From Rosa chinensis (taxonomy: Eukaryota; Streptophyta; Magnoliopsida; Rosales; Rosaceae), in assembly GCF_002994745.2 (NCBI RefSeq), contig NC_037090.1, positions 24,975,501 through 25,039,500 on the forward strand: a DNA stretch of 64,000 bases, read 5' to 3'. Each line of letters begins with the position of its first letter. The stretch's first letter is position 1. This document shows, in pieces, positions 46,441 to 58,966 of the stretch. The notes under the pieces were generated by a model. It made no database searches. It was not told where the DNA came from and worked only from the letters and a program-made list of their open reading frames with translations. The position numbers and the translations under genes were made by a program.

Positions 46441-46500
46441 GGTACGATTTGGTGCTTCGGTGGCAAATTCACGTCAAGCGACGACATGAATACTCCAGAA

Positions 46501-47423
46501 TAGAGGTGGCAAACGGGCCTAGTCATGCTTCATGCCGGGCTTGGGCCGGCCCATTTATTATAATGCTGGGCTCGTGCCGGCCCATTTACTTAAACATTAA
46601 GCCCGGCCCGGCCCATGGCCCGAGCCCATATTGTGGCAGGTCATGCTCGTGCCGGGTCAATAACGGGCCATGCTCGTGCCTACCTATTATAAAGCACGAT
46701 TTTAAAATCTTAATTTGAACAAATAAAAATTAATTTTATTTAACTATTTAGAAAATTAAAATAAATTAAGTTATACAACGTTTTTCTTAATCTTAGCTTT
46801 TTAAGATTAGATTTCTAATAATTTTTTATATTCCACTATAAGAAAGAAAGAAAAAAAAAACTCAAAATATATTGTTTTTAGTATATTATTGTGAGATTAA
46901 TCTTTATTAATATAATGAAGATTTAGTATCTATGATTATTTCCTTCAATCTATAGTTGTATTATTATGAGATTAGTCTTTATTAATAAACATATATTTAA
47001 TATTTAGACAAAATACTTATGTCAAAACAAGGATATAATGTTTTGTTTCATTATTTTGACAATATAAAAAAAAGCATTGGTGGAATTGTCATGAGATTTT
47101 AAATAAAAATGTCTCATATTCAAATCTCATCATTGTAGTTTTTTAAATTTTTTTTTTTTAAATGAAATTTTGTGTTTGTAACGGGCCGGCCCACAATATG
47201 TCGTGCTCAGGCCGTGCCGGGCCTATTACGGGCTTGGACCGGGCCGGGCCAGTGGGCCAATATTTTTAGGCCCGGCACTACCCGAGCACGGCCTAGCCCG
47301 ACCCGTTATTCTAACGTGCTCGGGTCGTGCCGGGCCACTAACTGGCTTGGGCAGTGCCGAGCCGCTTTTAAGCGTGCCGGGCCCGTGCCGTGCTCGTGCT
47401 TAGTGGCCCGTTTGCCACCTCTA
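46501..47423. mobile_element. non-autonomous hAT element (923 bp)
   Basis: It starts TAGAGGTGGCAAACGGGC and ends with its exact complement (18-bp perfect TIR). The 8-bp target duplication CTCCAGAA is at 46493-46500 and 47424-47431. Both subterminal parts (46510-46690 and 47180-47405) are dense in GCCGGGC, GGCCCG and CGTGC motifs in both orientations; the middle is AT-rich and non-coding. No transposase. Perfect TIR and duplication argue for a recent insertion. Confidence 0.95.
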
Positions 47424-47431
47424 CTCCAGAA

Positions 47432-48509
47432 TAAGTTTTTTGGGCCGGTGAAGTTGATATGAAGGCTGCTAGGATTTTTGGGATTTTCATTTATTATTTG
47501 TAAGTTTCTGTCTTGTAATTCGGCCAAGCCCAATATTAACATGTTGAGCCTATGTGTCTTTTATTGCTGAGGCCTTGTGTATCACCATTTTAATCATCTA
47601 ATATAGCTTACTTTGACCCCAAAAAAAATTATGAGTAAATTTATGTCATTAAACTAAATAATTTTGAACAAAATTTTACGGTGTTTAGTTACCCAAAAAC
47701 ATGTGAATTTACTGAAGTAATTTGCCTTGAATATTTTATCCGCATATGATTGGACTTTCACGTAGGAAGTCGGAGAAATATAATATATGTTTAAACCATT
47801 ATCTCATTTCTACTCAATTTCCCAAGTTTACAGTAGCCGGTTTCTGGTAGTAAAAGCAGAGAGGAGCAACCCCAAAGTTTGGAATTGGGAATTACAGCGA
47901 CAGCCGACAGGAATCGAACTCATAAAGTCAGGGCTTTCGCGGCGTCGAGCTTCAAGTAGGTTTCTTCAGCTTAAAGATTCCAACTTTCAATTTTCTACTC
48001 CCTTCTGTTCCTTTACATGTTTTGAAACTCTTGCTCTTGCTCATTCATTGTTTATATTAATTGTTGGAGAATGGAGGGAAAAGTTGGAGAAAGATGTTAG
48101 CTTTGGGTCCTATGTTCTCCTTTTTACTTAAATTTTGAAACTTTAATCAAATGAAAACCTGGTAATTGCTGCAATAGGATTCCAATTCATTGAGATGATA
48201 CTCAGCACATGGGTCTTTAGTTTGAGACTGTTTGAAACTAAGTTGATGGGTAGTTTTGAACTTGAATAATTGAATCTTTGGCTATCACTTGAAGTATTGA
48301 CAATGCATTTTTCTTTTGCTTTCCTTGTATACAGGGGCTCTAATATGAAAGATATGTGCAGGAGGTTGTGATAGCAAGTTGAGTGAAATTGCTTTGGAAA
48401 TATTGCTAGAAATATTTCCAATTCTTTTTTCGTTATCAAGAATTAAGCTGCCGAACTTGCTCATTTCATACCATAAAAATCCGAAAAGGGATTTCAGTAG
48501 TTCTTTGCA
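47432..48509. other. promoter and probable 5' UTR of next gene
   Basis: Intergenic up to about 47800. A GC-richer stretch at 47840-47955, ending in a possible splice donor (TTCAAGTAG|GTTTCT), may be a 5' UTR exon of the gene at 48510. I see no coding frame that splices into that gene. Confidence 0.35.
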
Positions 48510-49624
48510 ATGAATTCTGTTTTCTTTCCTTTACCTAGCTGCCAGTTTCTCTTACCTTGTCGTCAAAAACAACCCCAATGCATTCTAACCAACCGTGTCT
48601 GTCATCGGAACACCTACGTCTCTCCTCTTTCTCTTTCATTTCCCTTTCTTTCACATCATTCTTTGCGTGCTCGCTTATCACCTGTTGGTGCTACAGTTCC
48701 ATCAGATGAAGGAGTAGTTACTGAAGGAGTGGTGTCTGTAATCAACTTTGAAGATTTTGCTGAGAAAGATTGGTCATTTCTTGATTCAGATAATTTCAGT
48801 TCTGAAGAAGATAGGCTAAAGGTTGATCGCATTATATCCGCAGGAGAGATTCAAGAAACATCTAGGGTTATGGTTTCAGTTGGTTCTGAAGCATTTGTGG
48901 ATCAATTGGTGGAATCATCACCATGCAGTCTGTTGCTTGTTGTCCATGATTCACTTTTTGTGTTGGCCGGCATTAAAGAAAAATATGACAAGGTTAAGTG
49001 TTGGCAAGGAGAATTGATATATGTACCTGATAAGTGGGCTCCTTTAGATGTTGTGTTTCTCTATTTCCTTCCAGCCGTGCCCTTTAACCTTGGACAGGTG
49101 TTTGGGGCAGTTGCAAACTGTTTTTCTCCAGGTAATTTTCATAATTGGATCAATATTTCTTTGCATAGATGTCATGTGCTATTTTACTGATTCTTAATGA
49201 AGTGTTATTTATTGCCTTGGAGTACTATCTTTTGTTAGATGACTTAGTGAGGGTCCTATATTCTCTTAATATGTGTACTTTCCTATCTAAAACCAAACAT
49301 TGTGAGTTTCATATTAGAAATACAAAAGTGAAGAAAAGAAAAGTTTGGAGACGGAATTCTAGCATTGGCTGCTGCATTCTTTGACAGCTCATAGTTCTGA
49401 GTTTTTCTGTTTCTTGTTTAGGTGCAAGACTGGTTATCAGCCATCCCCAAGGAAGAGATGTTTTAGAGAAACAACGGCAACAATATCCAGATGTTATAAC
49501 TTCTGACTTGCCTGAGAAGAGAACTCTAAAGGAAGTTGCAGCAGAACATTTTTTTGAATTAACTGACTATGTCGATGAGCAGGGCCTTTATCTTGCTGTA
49601 TTGAAGTTTGTGGGGGCAAGTTGA
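48510..49624 (+). CDS. conserved plant protein, probably plastid-targeted, unknown function
   Basis: Two exons, 48510-49131 and 49422-49624, joined at a phase-1 GT-AG intron, giving 274 residues. The first 60 or so residues are rich in Ser, Arg, Leu and Pro with almost no acidic residues (ending SHHSLRARLSPVGA), like a chloroplast transit peptide. The mature part holds SVINFEDFAEKDWSFLDSD, then GELIYVPDKWAPLDVVFLYF, LPAVPFNLGQVFGAVANCFS and, across the splice, PGARLVISHPQGRDVLEKQR. The last part (strand-like LDVVFLYF followed by GARLVISHP) is reminiscent of the second half of a Rossmann-type methyltransferase fold, but the SAM-binding glycine motif is not obvious. I do not recognise a named family. 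Reading frame, splice sites and composition all look like a working gene. Confidence 0.8.
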
Positions 49625-51513
49625 TGATGGATGTAAACATCACAATTTCATTAGCAAGGAACAGTGGATTCAACTCTATGGATTCAAATTTATATGTTTC
49701 AACCGGCTTTTAGTCCATTTATTGACTATGCAAAGTTTTGATGATTTAATTCTTTTCAGCACTACAGCCTGCATCCCAGTTTCGGGTTTTTGAATAAGTT
49801 CCCCTCTTGTTATTTTGCCATTTTGATTTTGGCTCAAGTGAGTTGGGAGTGGGATGAGTACTGGGTTGGAGGTCCAAAAAGATTTCTGATCAACCAGATT
49901 GGAATTTAATTGTTGCCAAGTTGAAAGTAGATTTCACATGTCTATCTTCTGGTCTGGAGGATTGGATTAAGTGTGAGACCACCTACCATTTCATCAAAAA
50001 CTGAAGTCCCACTTCAACTATTTTGCAGGCCATTGCAACTATAACATGAAAACATTGGCCCTTTCTGCATACAACTAGCCAGCACGTTAAGATCATCTCT
50101 GGCCGACAACAAAAAGACAACGAACTTGAGAGTTAAAAAGATAAAATTGAAAGTTTATCAATGTACTATTGGAATCTGCAATGCATCAATGTACAGTATG
50201 TACTATTGCGATAGTTTGTCACTGCACAAATTAACGTATGGAGTTGCACTGTTGTATGTAGTTTACTATCACCATAAAGAGTCATATTTTTACTACCAAA
50301 ATTTAATATATTGATACATTAAAAAAGTAAAAGAACATAACACAATGATATGTTAAATGGTTTGAAACTACGGAATCTCTTCTCTGCACCCAGCAGTGCA
50401 AGCAACTCATAACACCTATTAGGTGATCTTAGCCCTTGATATATGTAGTCAACTCTTTTTTTAATAACCAAAAAGTGTACTTGATATTATCCAGTCATTC
50501 ATTCATACTGGTACAAGTGCACTTTGATGCTCTATATCTCTTAACGTGTCAGGTGAATCATTTGCAAAATGTCAAATTGTCACAAAGGCCGTGAAAAAGA
50601 AATTTGAGATCTTCATATGCTTTTCATAAAAACAATTGAAAGTCAAAAATGAACTCATTTTGGAATAAATGTTATCGGATGCTCTTAGAAAACAAGTGAA
50701 ATTCAATGTAGACTAATCGATTTGGTTATAAGGGATCTTAGGAGCCAAGAGGAGACGAATAGTCTCATCTTGATATTTAAGGTTGAACACTATGTCCATC
50801 TTGATTAATGACAGGTACACCGAAATCTGAAACATCCATCTCCAAGTTCCAAAACCACCAGATGCATATAACCATGCCTGCACTTCCGTTTCAATTTCAA
50901 AAGAAATGGATGTCAATGAAATGTAAACCAGATTGTCCAGGGCCCTGGGGGTGATAAGAGACTTGCTGTAAACTAATTCGAAGATTTTATGCAACAGGAG
51001 AAAGAATTACAGTATGCATAATAATAACAAATTGCATAGTAGAATACCAAAATGAAATTGATTCTCAAAAAGTTTGCACCAAGGAAAATAATAAATCACT
51101 TCCTCATCATAAGTCCAATAATTGTCATCACTCATCAGCAACAGAATTCCACTAATTAACTGACTGTTTTTAGGAGGCACAAAATCCCAAAACAGAATTC
51201 AAAAGCTATGATTGTATGGCTGCAAAATATCAAGAAATTTTCATACCAATAAATTCATCTTCATTAATAATAAAAACCTGACCTCTACAGAACCTTCAAA
51301 CATTGTAACACTCTTCAACCTTTTTGCTCTCTTACTATAGGAAAAACAAATGGGACAAATTGAATAACTGTAAAGAAACTATAAGCTAAAATTGGAACTT
51401 TTCAGAGGAAGATTATTGTGTACCAAAAACCAAGCACCTCAAACCTTCATTACCAGATAAGAAGACAGGGACTGAATTCCTGAACAGCCACCTCATACCT
51501 TCTTAGTACTACA
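49625..51513. other. intergenic between convergent genes
   Basis: 3' flanks of the + gene ending at 49624 and the - gene ending at 51514. AT-rich, no gene, RNA or element that I can support. Confidence 0.5.
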
Positions 51514-54500
51514 TTAGAAGAATGTAAACCTCATGCCATTGCTTGCTGCAAACAGGTTGTATTCTTCCATAGTAGCCTCCTTATTGCATGCATGATCATT
51601 CTCAATATGATCTGAACATTTTATAGGAAAATCCCGAACAATCTCTTCTTGCGAAGGCATAGAATTTGAATTACATCCACTTGAAAGAGCAACGGGACCA
51701 CCAAAATGGAATAAAGAAAAGCCACCGTTGTCCATATGTAATTTGCCAGAATTATCATCATGTGCTCCTTCTCCACTTGACGCTGCTTGCATAGAATGAT
51801 GTCCAGTTCCATCCAAACTCTCTGTATTAGCTTCATTAGGAGATTCTTGCACACCTGACTTGGAAATTTGGGACTGCTCCTCCGTATTGATGAGTGGTTG
51901 ATACATTGGAACCGCGGTAGGCGTAAACAAGGGAGTAGGTAGCTGCTGCATAGGACTATACTGCATGCAGAAACCTGAGTTTCCATTAATACCATACCCA
52001 AGGGGGCTAGCATATAAATAGTGGTTGGGATGAGTAAACGGCAATAATCCATTGGTTGGAGCAGGCGGCCATGAAACTGGACTTTGGTGATAGTAACCCA
52101 TGGTCGAAGGAGCTTGAAACACAGGAAAGTGTACATTTTGGTTTTGCATCGTAGGAAGCATGCTTTGCTGCTGGGAACCCAAGCTAGCAGCAGATATTCC
52201 ATTATCAAAACTCTGAACATTTGTCAATGGATTAGTCCCCCCATTCGGTGGAAGACCTGTCAATTCCCTGCTTTCTGTAAGCTCCCTTCTCTTCACATTC
52301 GGATTATTCTCAATACCAACTTCATTGCACTCTGTAAAACCATTTGGAATGCATACAGAAGTTTCTTTTCCTCCTGATTGCTGGCTCGCATCTTCTGAAT
52401 CTGAGGTGGATGAAGATTCCTGATTTCCATGATTAGATGAGGTCGTGTTGCTGTCCCCCTCACTTAGGCATGATGAGCAATTATCAGAATTAGAAGTGCT
52501 GTTCACAATGGGATCAGATATTCCATTCTCCTCATAAGAACCTTGCATCGAGTTGCAAGAATCCGGTGCTCTTGTACAAAGTCCATTCTGGCAACTGACA
52601 TCCATTTCGACACTGCACATGCTAGATTCCTTTGAATTATTATCCTCATAAATTTCACCTGTATCTGCGCCAACTTCACCCCTACATAAGTCACCAGATG
52701 ACTTGACGATTTTACTTGTAGGTTCTTCGGCCTTGAAAGCAGATGAACTTAAGGTAACATCAGAATCTGAGTTACTCCGAGGATACTTTTTCTGTGCCTC
52801 CATGGGCTCCCAAATTTTCTTGGGATGAAGCAAATCTCTAGAAGGATTGTCCCCAGAATTGACTTTGCTTTTGGGCCTTGCACAACTATCACGCATGTCC
52901 ATTTGGTTATACCTATTACCACGATAGAATTGCTTGGACATATCTAATGCAGATTCTGACTTGCTTGCAGTTTTGGTCTCCCAGCACACTCTGGCAGGAA
53001 AAACATGTGGCTCAACCTTCGCCCTATATTCGGTGCTCTTGTTGCAGCTGCAAGAATTGAAGTCATATCTGTCACTCAGCCTGTTGCTAGAACAGGGAAA
53101 CTTGTCGGTAAACTTAGGACCACAATGTCGACCATTCAACTTTGGGCCATTTACTCTTAATTGCCTGTTTGATCCATTAATGCCCCTTGCTGGAGTCTCA
53201 AAACTATCACCACTACATCTCGACTCAGATCTATTAACCACAGGAGCAGCATCAGAAACAGCAGCATACCGGCGTCTGTCAGACCACTTCAATGATGTAT
53301 CCTGTTGAACTTCTCTCCTAAATTTTAATCTCCGTCGGGAAAACTTTGATTGCTCAACTGTAAAAGAATCTGTACCACCTTTCCCATTGGTAATTTCCCC
53401 ATCAGGACTTTCAAAGCAGGGGTCGTCGAATTTTGAAATAATGAAACCATTTTGGAATTGTACATCTGGAATTTCAGGAGAACCAGGCCTAGATAGAACA
53501 CTCTCACCAGCTTCACTAACTGAATCCATGCAGCTAATGGTACTATTGGGGTCCTCATCAACAATCAGAGATGATTCTTCCTTTGAGGAAACAGGGTAAA
53601 CAGGCATTTCATATTCTTCGGAACCTTTCTGATCTTTGTCCTTTTCTTTCCCTTTCATTCTCTCCTTTCTTCGCAGTTTTTTCTCTCTTTCTTTTGTCCT
53701 TCTCCTCTCCTTGCGTTCTTCTTCTTCACGCTTTTCTTTTTCCTCCTCTTCTAGAAGTTTCATCTGTAGGGAAAAATTACAGATGTCAGTATTTCTCCTG
53801 AAAATGGGCTCTCCTAGTTTTCCTCCCTAATATCTTATCTGTAAATATAACAAAATATAAGACCTGCTTTTCTAGAGTAATTATATCTTTGCAAGCAACA
53901 TGGACTCGTTCTTCCAGAAGCTTTAGTGCAAGACAAACAAAGATGCTATGTGCATTTTGGCGTGCTGTTCCTTCTCTAAATGCTTTCTCCACCTGAAAAG
54001 ACAGCATTCACAATCAAACATGGAATATGTATTCTTTTAATCACATACAATGTGCATACTGAGACATATGCCAGTATCATACAAGCAAATAATGAATAGT
54101 TTCACGATGTTGCCAACACATCTTTTTTCTTCTTTTAGAAATATAACAGTATGGTGCGAAGACATCTTTATTGGTGCCCAGAAATCAAACTTCAGAATCT
54201 CTGGTACAAGGACAAATTATAAACATTTTTGTAGCCATTCAACTTTCATATTTCCTCCTTCCTTTTTTATTTTTTATTTTTTCATTTTTTTTTTTTTGTA
54301 AGATTGAAACCTGAAAGTCGAACCTAGTTCCTCCAAGGAAATGCAACTTAAAAAACAGCTAATAGAAGCAAAAGGTTAACGTATGATCACCCAAAAATTT
54401 AACTAGTTTATGAAAACAAGATCAGCAAACTGAACGTGCCTGTTCCTTGAAAATAACAGTTGCAGCATCTAGAAGAAATTCTCGAGCAAGTTCAGGACTC

Positions 54501-57500
54501 TTCGCATGTTTTTGTGGACGGGAGCATTCTCCATCCAAATCATTTCCATCCTTGTCCATGGAATCATCATCCTGAAAGAATCCATCAGATAAAATGATCG
54601 ATCAGTTTAATCCTCACTAGACAGAAGTCTGGTTTGCCGGAGAGAAGGTAGATAAGAAGCTTTCGGAATCTAAACTACCTCTTCTTCCTCTGCTTCTTCA
54701 GCATGCTCAAAAAACCTTCTGATACTTTCTCCTCTTGTAATTGTTACATAGCCATCCCCCACTATAAGCCTGCAGTGAACACATTGTTGACCCTTCAAAG
54801 CATGGGCTTTTACAGAAAGCTCAGTGCAACGACCATCTAGTTTCCAAGCCCTCAGGGTGATAAAGCAGGCACTTAAACCACCAAGATCAAGGCCATTGAC
54901 CTTAACACTCCCGTTCATGCCAACATTTTCAAATTCCAAAATGTCTGATTTTCCCTCGCCTGTTCCAACTGCCCACTCAAAGTGATGATACGTCCCAACA
55001 GTGTCTGCAAAAGTATGGCGCCAATCAGCTTGTACCATGCCATCAGATACCTGCAATAAAATACATGAGACCAAACACTTTATCTATCTATATTTCTCAA
55101 AAAACAAAAACAAAAAACAAAAAAGGGTCACATTAACTACACTTCATATAAAATATTGAAATAATAATTAGATGAGGCTGCAGAAATATATGGTCCAGCT
55201 ATCAAGATTAATTATCTGATCAAGTTTCTCTTGGATGACTGACTTGGAGAAAACAACAGCCACAACAGAAAACAGAGAAAACTCGAGCATTAACAAAATA
55301 TATGATGCCACACCTCATATTGGAAGGTAGTATCAGCAACACAAAACCAATTAGTGCAGCGAGGTTCCTTCCGCAAGCGCTTCAGCTCCTTTAGCTCCTT
55401 GAACTCACGGATAACATTTCTTCTGCAATCTCTGCAAAATCTCTTGCTATCAAACCTGTAACAAAAATATGATTAATAGACAAACTCAAAGAATCTCAGA
55501 TGGTCTTATTAGAATAGTCAACATGCATTAAGAGGAATTGATGAGGACTTTGGAGATATCACAACTTAAGGAACTAACTGATCTACAACATAACTCCTCG
55601 TTGATCAGTTCTAATTGGGACCAAAAAAATCTACAACTTCAGGCAAGATACAAAATGTGAACATTTGTGAGTGACAACACACTGGTTGTTTAATTTTTTG
55701 CACACAATGAAATAAATCCAGGAAAGAACAACTAGAGCATAGAGTTGTGAGAATAAAACAACATTATGCCAGTCATTGGGAATAGGGCATCCGTTTCAAA
55801 AATTTTAGGCCATCAAGTGTCATGCCATAAATTACAACATGTGATTTCAAATTGTTTTCTTTCAACTAGAAAAGAGAACATCCACAAGACTAAAGGTCCA
55901 TCAACATAGACAAGCAAGCAACCAAATGAAATGAAACAAGCCGGCCACAGTAAAGGGAACATAGCTAAGGTGCCCACAAGGAGGCCTCAAGTCTAAAGGT
56001 CCATCAACATAGACAAGCAAGCAACCAAACAAAATGAAACAAGCCGGCCACAGTAAAGGGAACATAGCTAAGGTGCCCACAAGGAGGTAATCAATCTCAT
56101 TTAGTCCCAAATAAAATCCAACTCTTTCTTCCTACCTTCTATTCCTTTCTATCTAGACAACCTAGACAGAGGCCAGTACAAAAAAGCATCCCAAAAATAC
56201 CTCTATCTTTCGTGGAAAGACCCAATCCAAGCTTCAGATCTCTATTGACTAATGAGCAAGTTTAAAGGATATGCTCGCCTGATTGGTTTACTCAATGATC
56301 ACCAATGAGAACAAAACAGATGGATTCTCTTGTTAAGCATATCACAAGTACTAATTTTACAGAGAAACACAGAAAATAAAAAGATTAAAATCTAGTAGCT
56401 CTTCGAGTCTTCCCAACTATGTCATTATGACCAGAAATCAGATCTCTAACATCATGAGAAAAAGGGGCTAATTATTAATAATCCTTTCTCTCCTCATTCA
56501 CTTTTTAATCCTCCTTCCAAGATTGGAGAATCCTACCTTTTAGAATGCAATAGACATCAAGGGATATTGTTTATCACGCACCACAACAACCACTTACCAA
56601 ACAACACTTGCTTTCTTTTTATAAGTTACCAATAGCTAAACCTTCCCTCATCACTTCCCTCCTTCAGTTCTCAATCCTCCTAACCGCCTATTTTGGTAAT
56701 TTCATAAGAGAAATGAAATGTGTTGGGAGGCTACTCAAAAGTCCTCCATACCTCCTTTCTAGTATTTAAATTATCCAAAGTTGTGGTCCAAGCATTTCAT
56801 AGATACTACAGATGCTATACAGGCTCCATCATCAAGTGGTCCACTATGACAAGTCCATCTCTCAATCCCTTGGACCAAACACTGAGATCAGGAAGATACA
56901 TATATAGAGCAAAAGTAATCTTTATATAAGAGCATGCTTGCCCCTAAAAAGATTACTTTCTTTTAACTCAACTGCATATATCTGCTTCGGAATTTGAAAC
57001 ACCTATCATTAACTTAATTGGAGATTGAACCCAAGTACAGAGTAATCTAAGAAACGAGTATGTGTCAGCCCTATCTTTTTCTTTGATGCCCAGAAACCCT
57101 TCAAAACTGCTTTGCTGACCCAAATTCGAGAATGGGTCTCCTATGTAGCCCTGCAATCTTTAGGAGACAGAAACTCTAACTGGTACCTAGTTCCTTGAAC
57201 GGGAAAGCAAATATCTGCGTGAGCCATATGTCAACAGTGCACTAGCTAATATTGGACATATGTTATAGGTAAAAGACATTCCTCTTCCCAGTCTGTTTTA
57301 GCAGTCTGAACGTACTCAATATCAGTCGGCACTAACTATGCAGTTCCAATAACAGAAACTTGCTCCAATACCCATTACTAAATATATAATGCTCACACTG
57401 TTTTATATTGAACTTTCATGCAGAGAAGATAAAAGAAGTAGCCAAACACCTGTACATGAGCCTCTCAATGAAATCCTCTTCCTTCATCCTAAGAAGAGAC

Positions 57501-58966
57501 TGCCGAGTTTCTTCTCCAAGTGCGGACCAGAAATCCACTAATGTATCACAAGAAAGCCTGGCAGTGTGCAACGCACATGTTTCCCGTGTTCCATGTCCTC
57601 TGCCATAACTCGCCATTCCTTGGCTTATCCAACCTCGACCTCCCCCACCACAGGCATCAGGATAAAGTAATTCACGTTCTCGCTCCCTTGCACGTGCACT
57701 GTCAAACACCTGATTCAAACAGCACATCAGCTACTTGGATGAAAATGGATAATACTTTGATCTCATGAATAAAAAAATTAAGAGAACTTACATTTTGAAG
57801 CCCCTTGAGGGACTTACAATACAAGTAGCAATCCATGAGTGTTAAAGACCCCTCACGTGTAATGGTTAGACCACCCCAAGGATGGACAGATGGATCAGGG
57901 ATTTCATCATGGCACCCATTAGTAATGCTTGTACCGTCCTTTTGACTTTTTGAGACCTTTGATCTGTTGCAGGAAAGTTGCCCACCTGCACCCTCCTGCT
58001 TCAAAGACTTTCCATACATGACAATCTGCAAAAAGCCTTCAAGCAGTAACCCATTGCATCTAGAGCAGTACATGTTCTTACGAGCTTGTTCAAAAAGGGT
58101 GTGCTTGTCAATCCTGAGAAGTTTCTGCCGAGCTTGTGGTGACAGCTCACTCCAAAACTATGTCCATAGTAAAAATCACTTTGTCAGGGACTAGTGCCGT
58201 CATTCAATGAGTCAAAAATGAAAGAAAAAAATTATAATTTATCTCAGATTACTACCAAGGCACTTTCTCCTTCAAGCCAATTGAAGGAACCAGAGTTTTG
58301 AATCAGCAAAACTAGGGAAATAATATCAAGATTTAACAAGCACATTTTTTCTACCTATCAAAGTTCCTTTAGCAAGCGTCTGTTTTGGTTCCTTTAGCAT
58401 GTGACTATGTAAACGATACACTAAACTAAGCGAGGGTGCATTACACTTGGTATAACCAGATGCTCCGCTTTAATTAGCACCCCAGGAATAACGAAAAGTG
58501 CAGCGTTTCTTTCATTTGTTTTATGTGTTTATCCGTCATGACCTGAGCTATTCGGGCACAGAATCCTGATTCACAAACTCTTGATACACTTGACATTACT
58601 CAATAACCACACATACACATGTTCGGCGGATCCAGAATTAAACAAAACACTGATATTCCAATCGAAAACTAACCCTTCCAACACACAGAGAGAAACTCAA
58701 CAACACCTCCATCAAATTATAAGATCCAATTCAAACTCTAATCACCCACAAAACTCATCAAAACGAAACACAGCGCACAAAAGTGATCCATACCAATCTC
58801 AAACCCATTGGGCAAGCATATATTCAATGAATTCGAGTACCTTCTGGAGCTGATTGTAGCTGACATCGTCGCGATGCTTGGACCAAAACCCATTGGGGGA
58901 GGAGAGTGTGTAAATGGGGGAAGCCCCATCACTGAATTGGTCGTCCCTGTGAGCTAAGCCAGGCAT
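51514..58966 (-). CDS. large charged plant protein with CxxC motifs (NST1-like annotation)
   Basis: Eight exons, from the start codon downwards: 58966-58841, 58157-57792, 57709-57450, 55455-55314, 55050-54679, 54571-54440, 53992-53864, 53763-51514; total 3777 bases, 1258 residues. It starts MPGLAHRDDQFSDGASPIYT. Cysteine pairs (CSRC at 73-76, CRDC at 258-261, CVHC at 388-391) may bind metal. Conserved blocks include FWSALGEETRQSLLRMKEED and HHFEWAVGTGEGKSDILEFE. An acidic run (about 417-425) and a long Lys/Glu/Arg coiled coil (about 510-560, EEEEKEKREEEERKERRRTK) follow; the rest is Ser/Asn-rich and low in structure, ending AASNGMRFTFF. Such plant proteins are often auto-named stress response protein NST1-like because of the charged coil; that name is not evidence of function. 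Probably nuclear. One intron (54439-53993) uses a GC donor. Confidence 0.88.
55890..56087. repeat. 103-bp tandem duplication in an intron
   Basis: The unit beginning CTAAAGGTCCATCAACATAG at 55890 repeats from 55993 with only about three differences (CCAAATGAAATG against CCAAACAAAATG). It lies in the large intron between exons 3 and 4 of the 1258-residue gene. Confidence 0.9.

Noticed and set aside
46449..47403. Open frames such as CRAWAGPFIIMLGSCRP in the 923-bp element
   Set aside because: They lie in the GC-rich subterminal repeats of a non-autonomous hAT; the translation is of repeated binding motifs.
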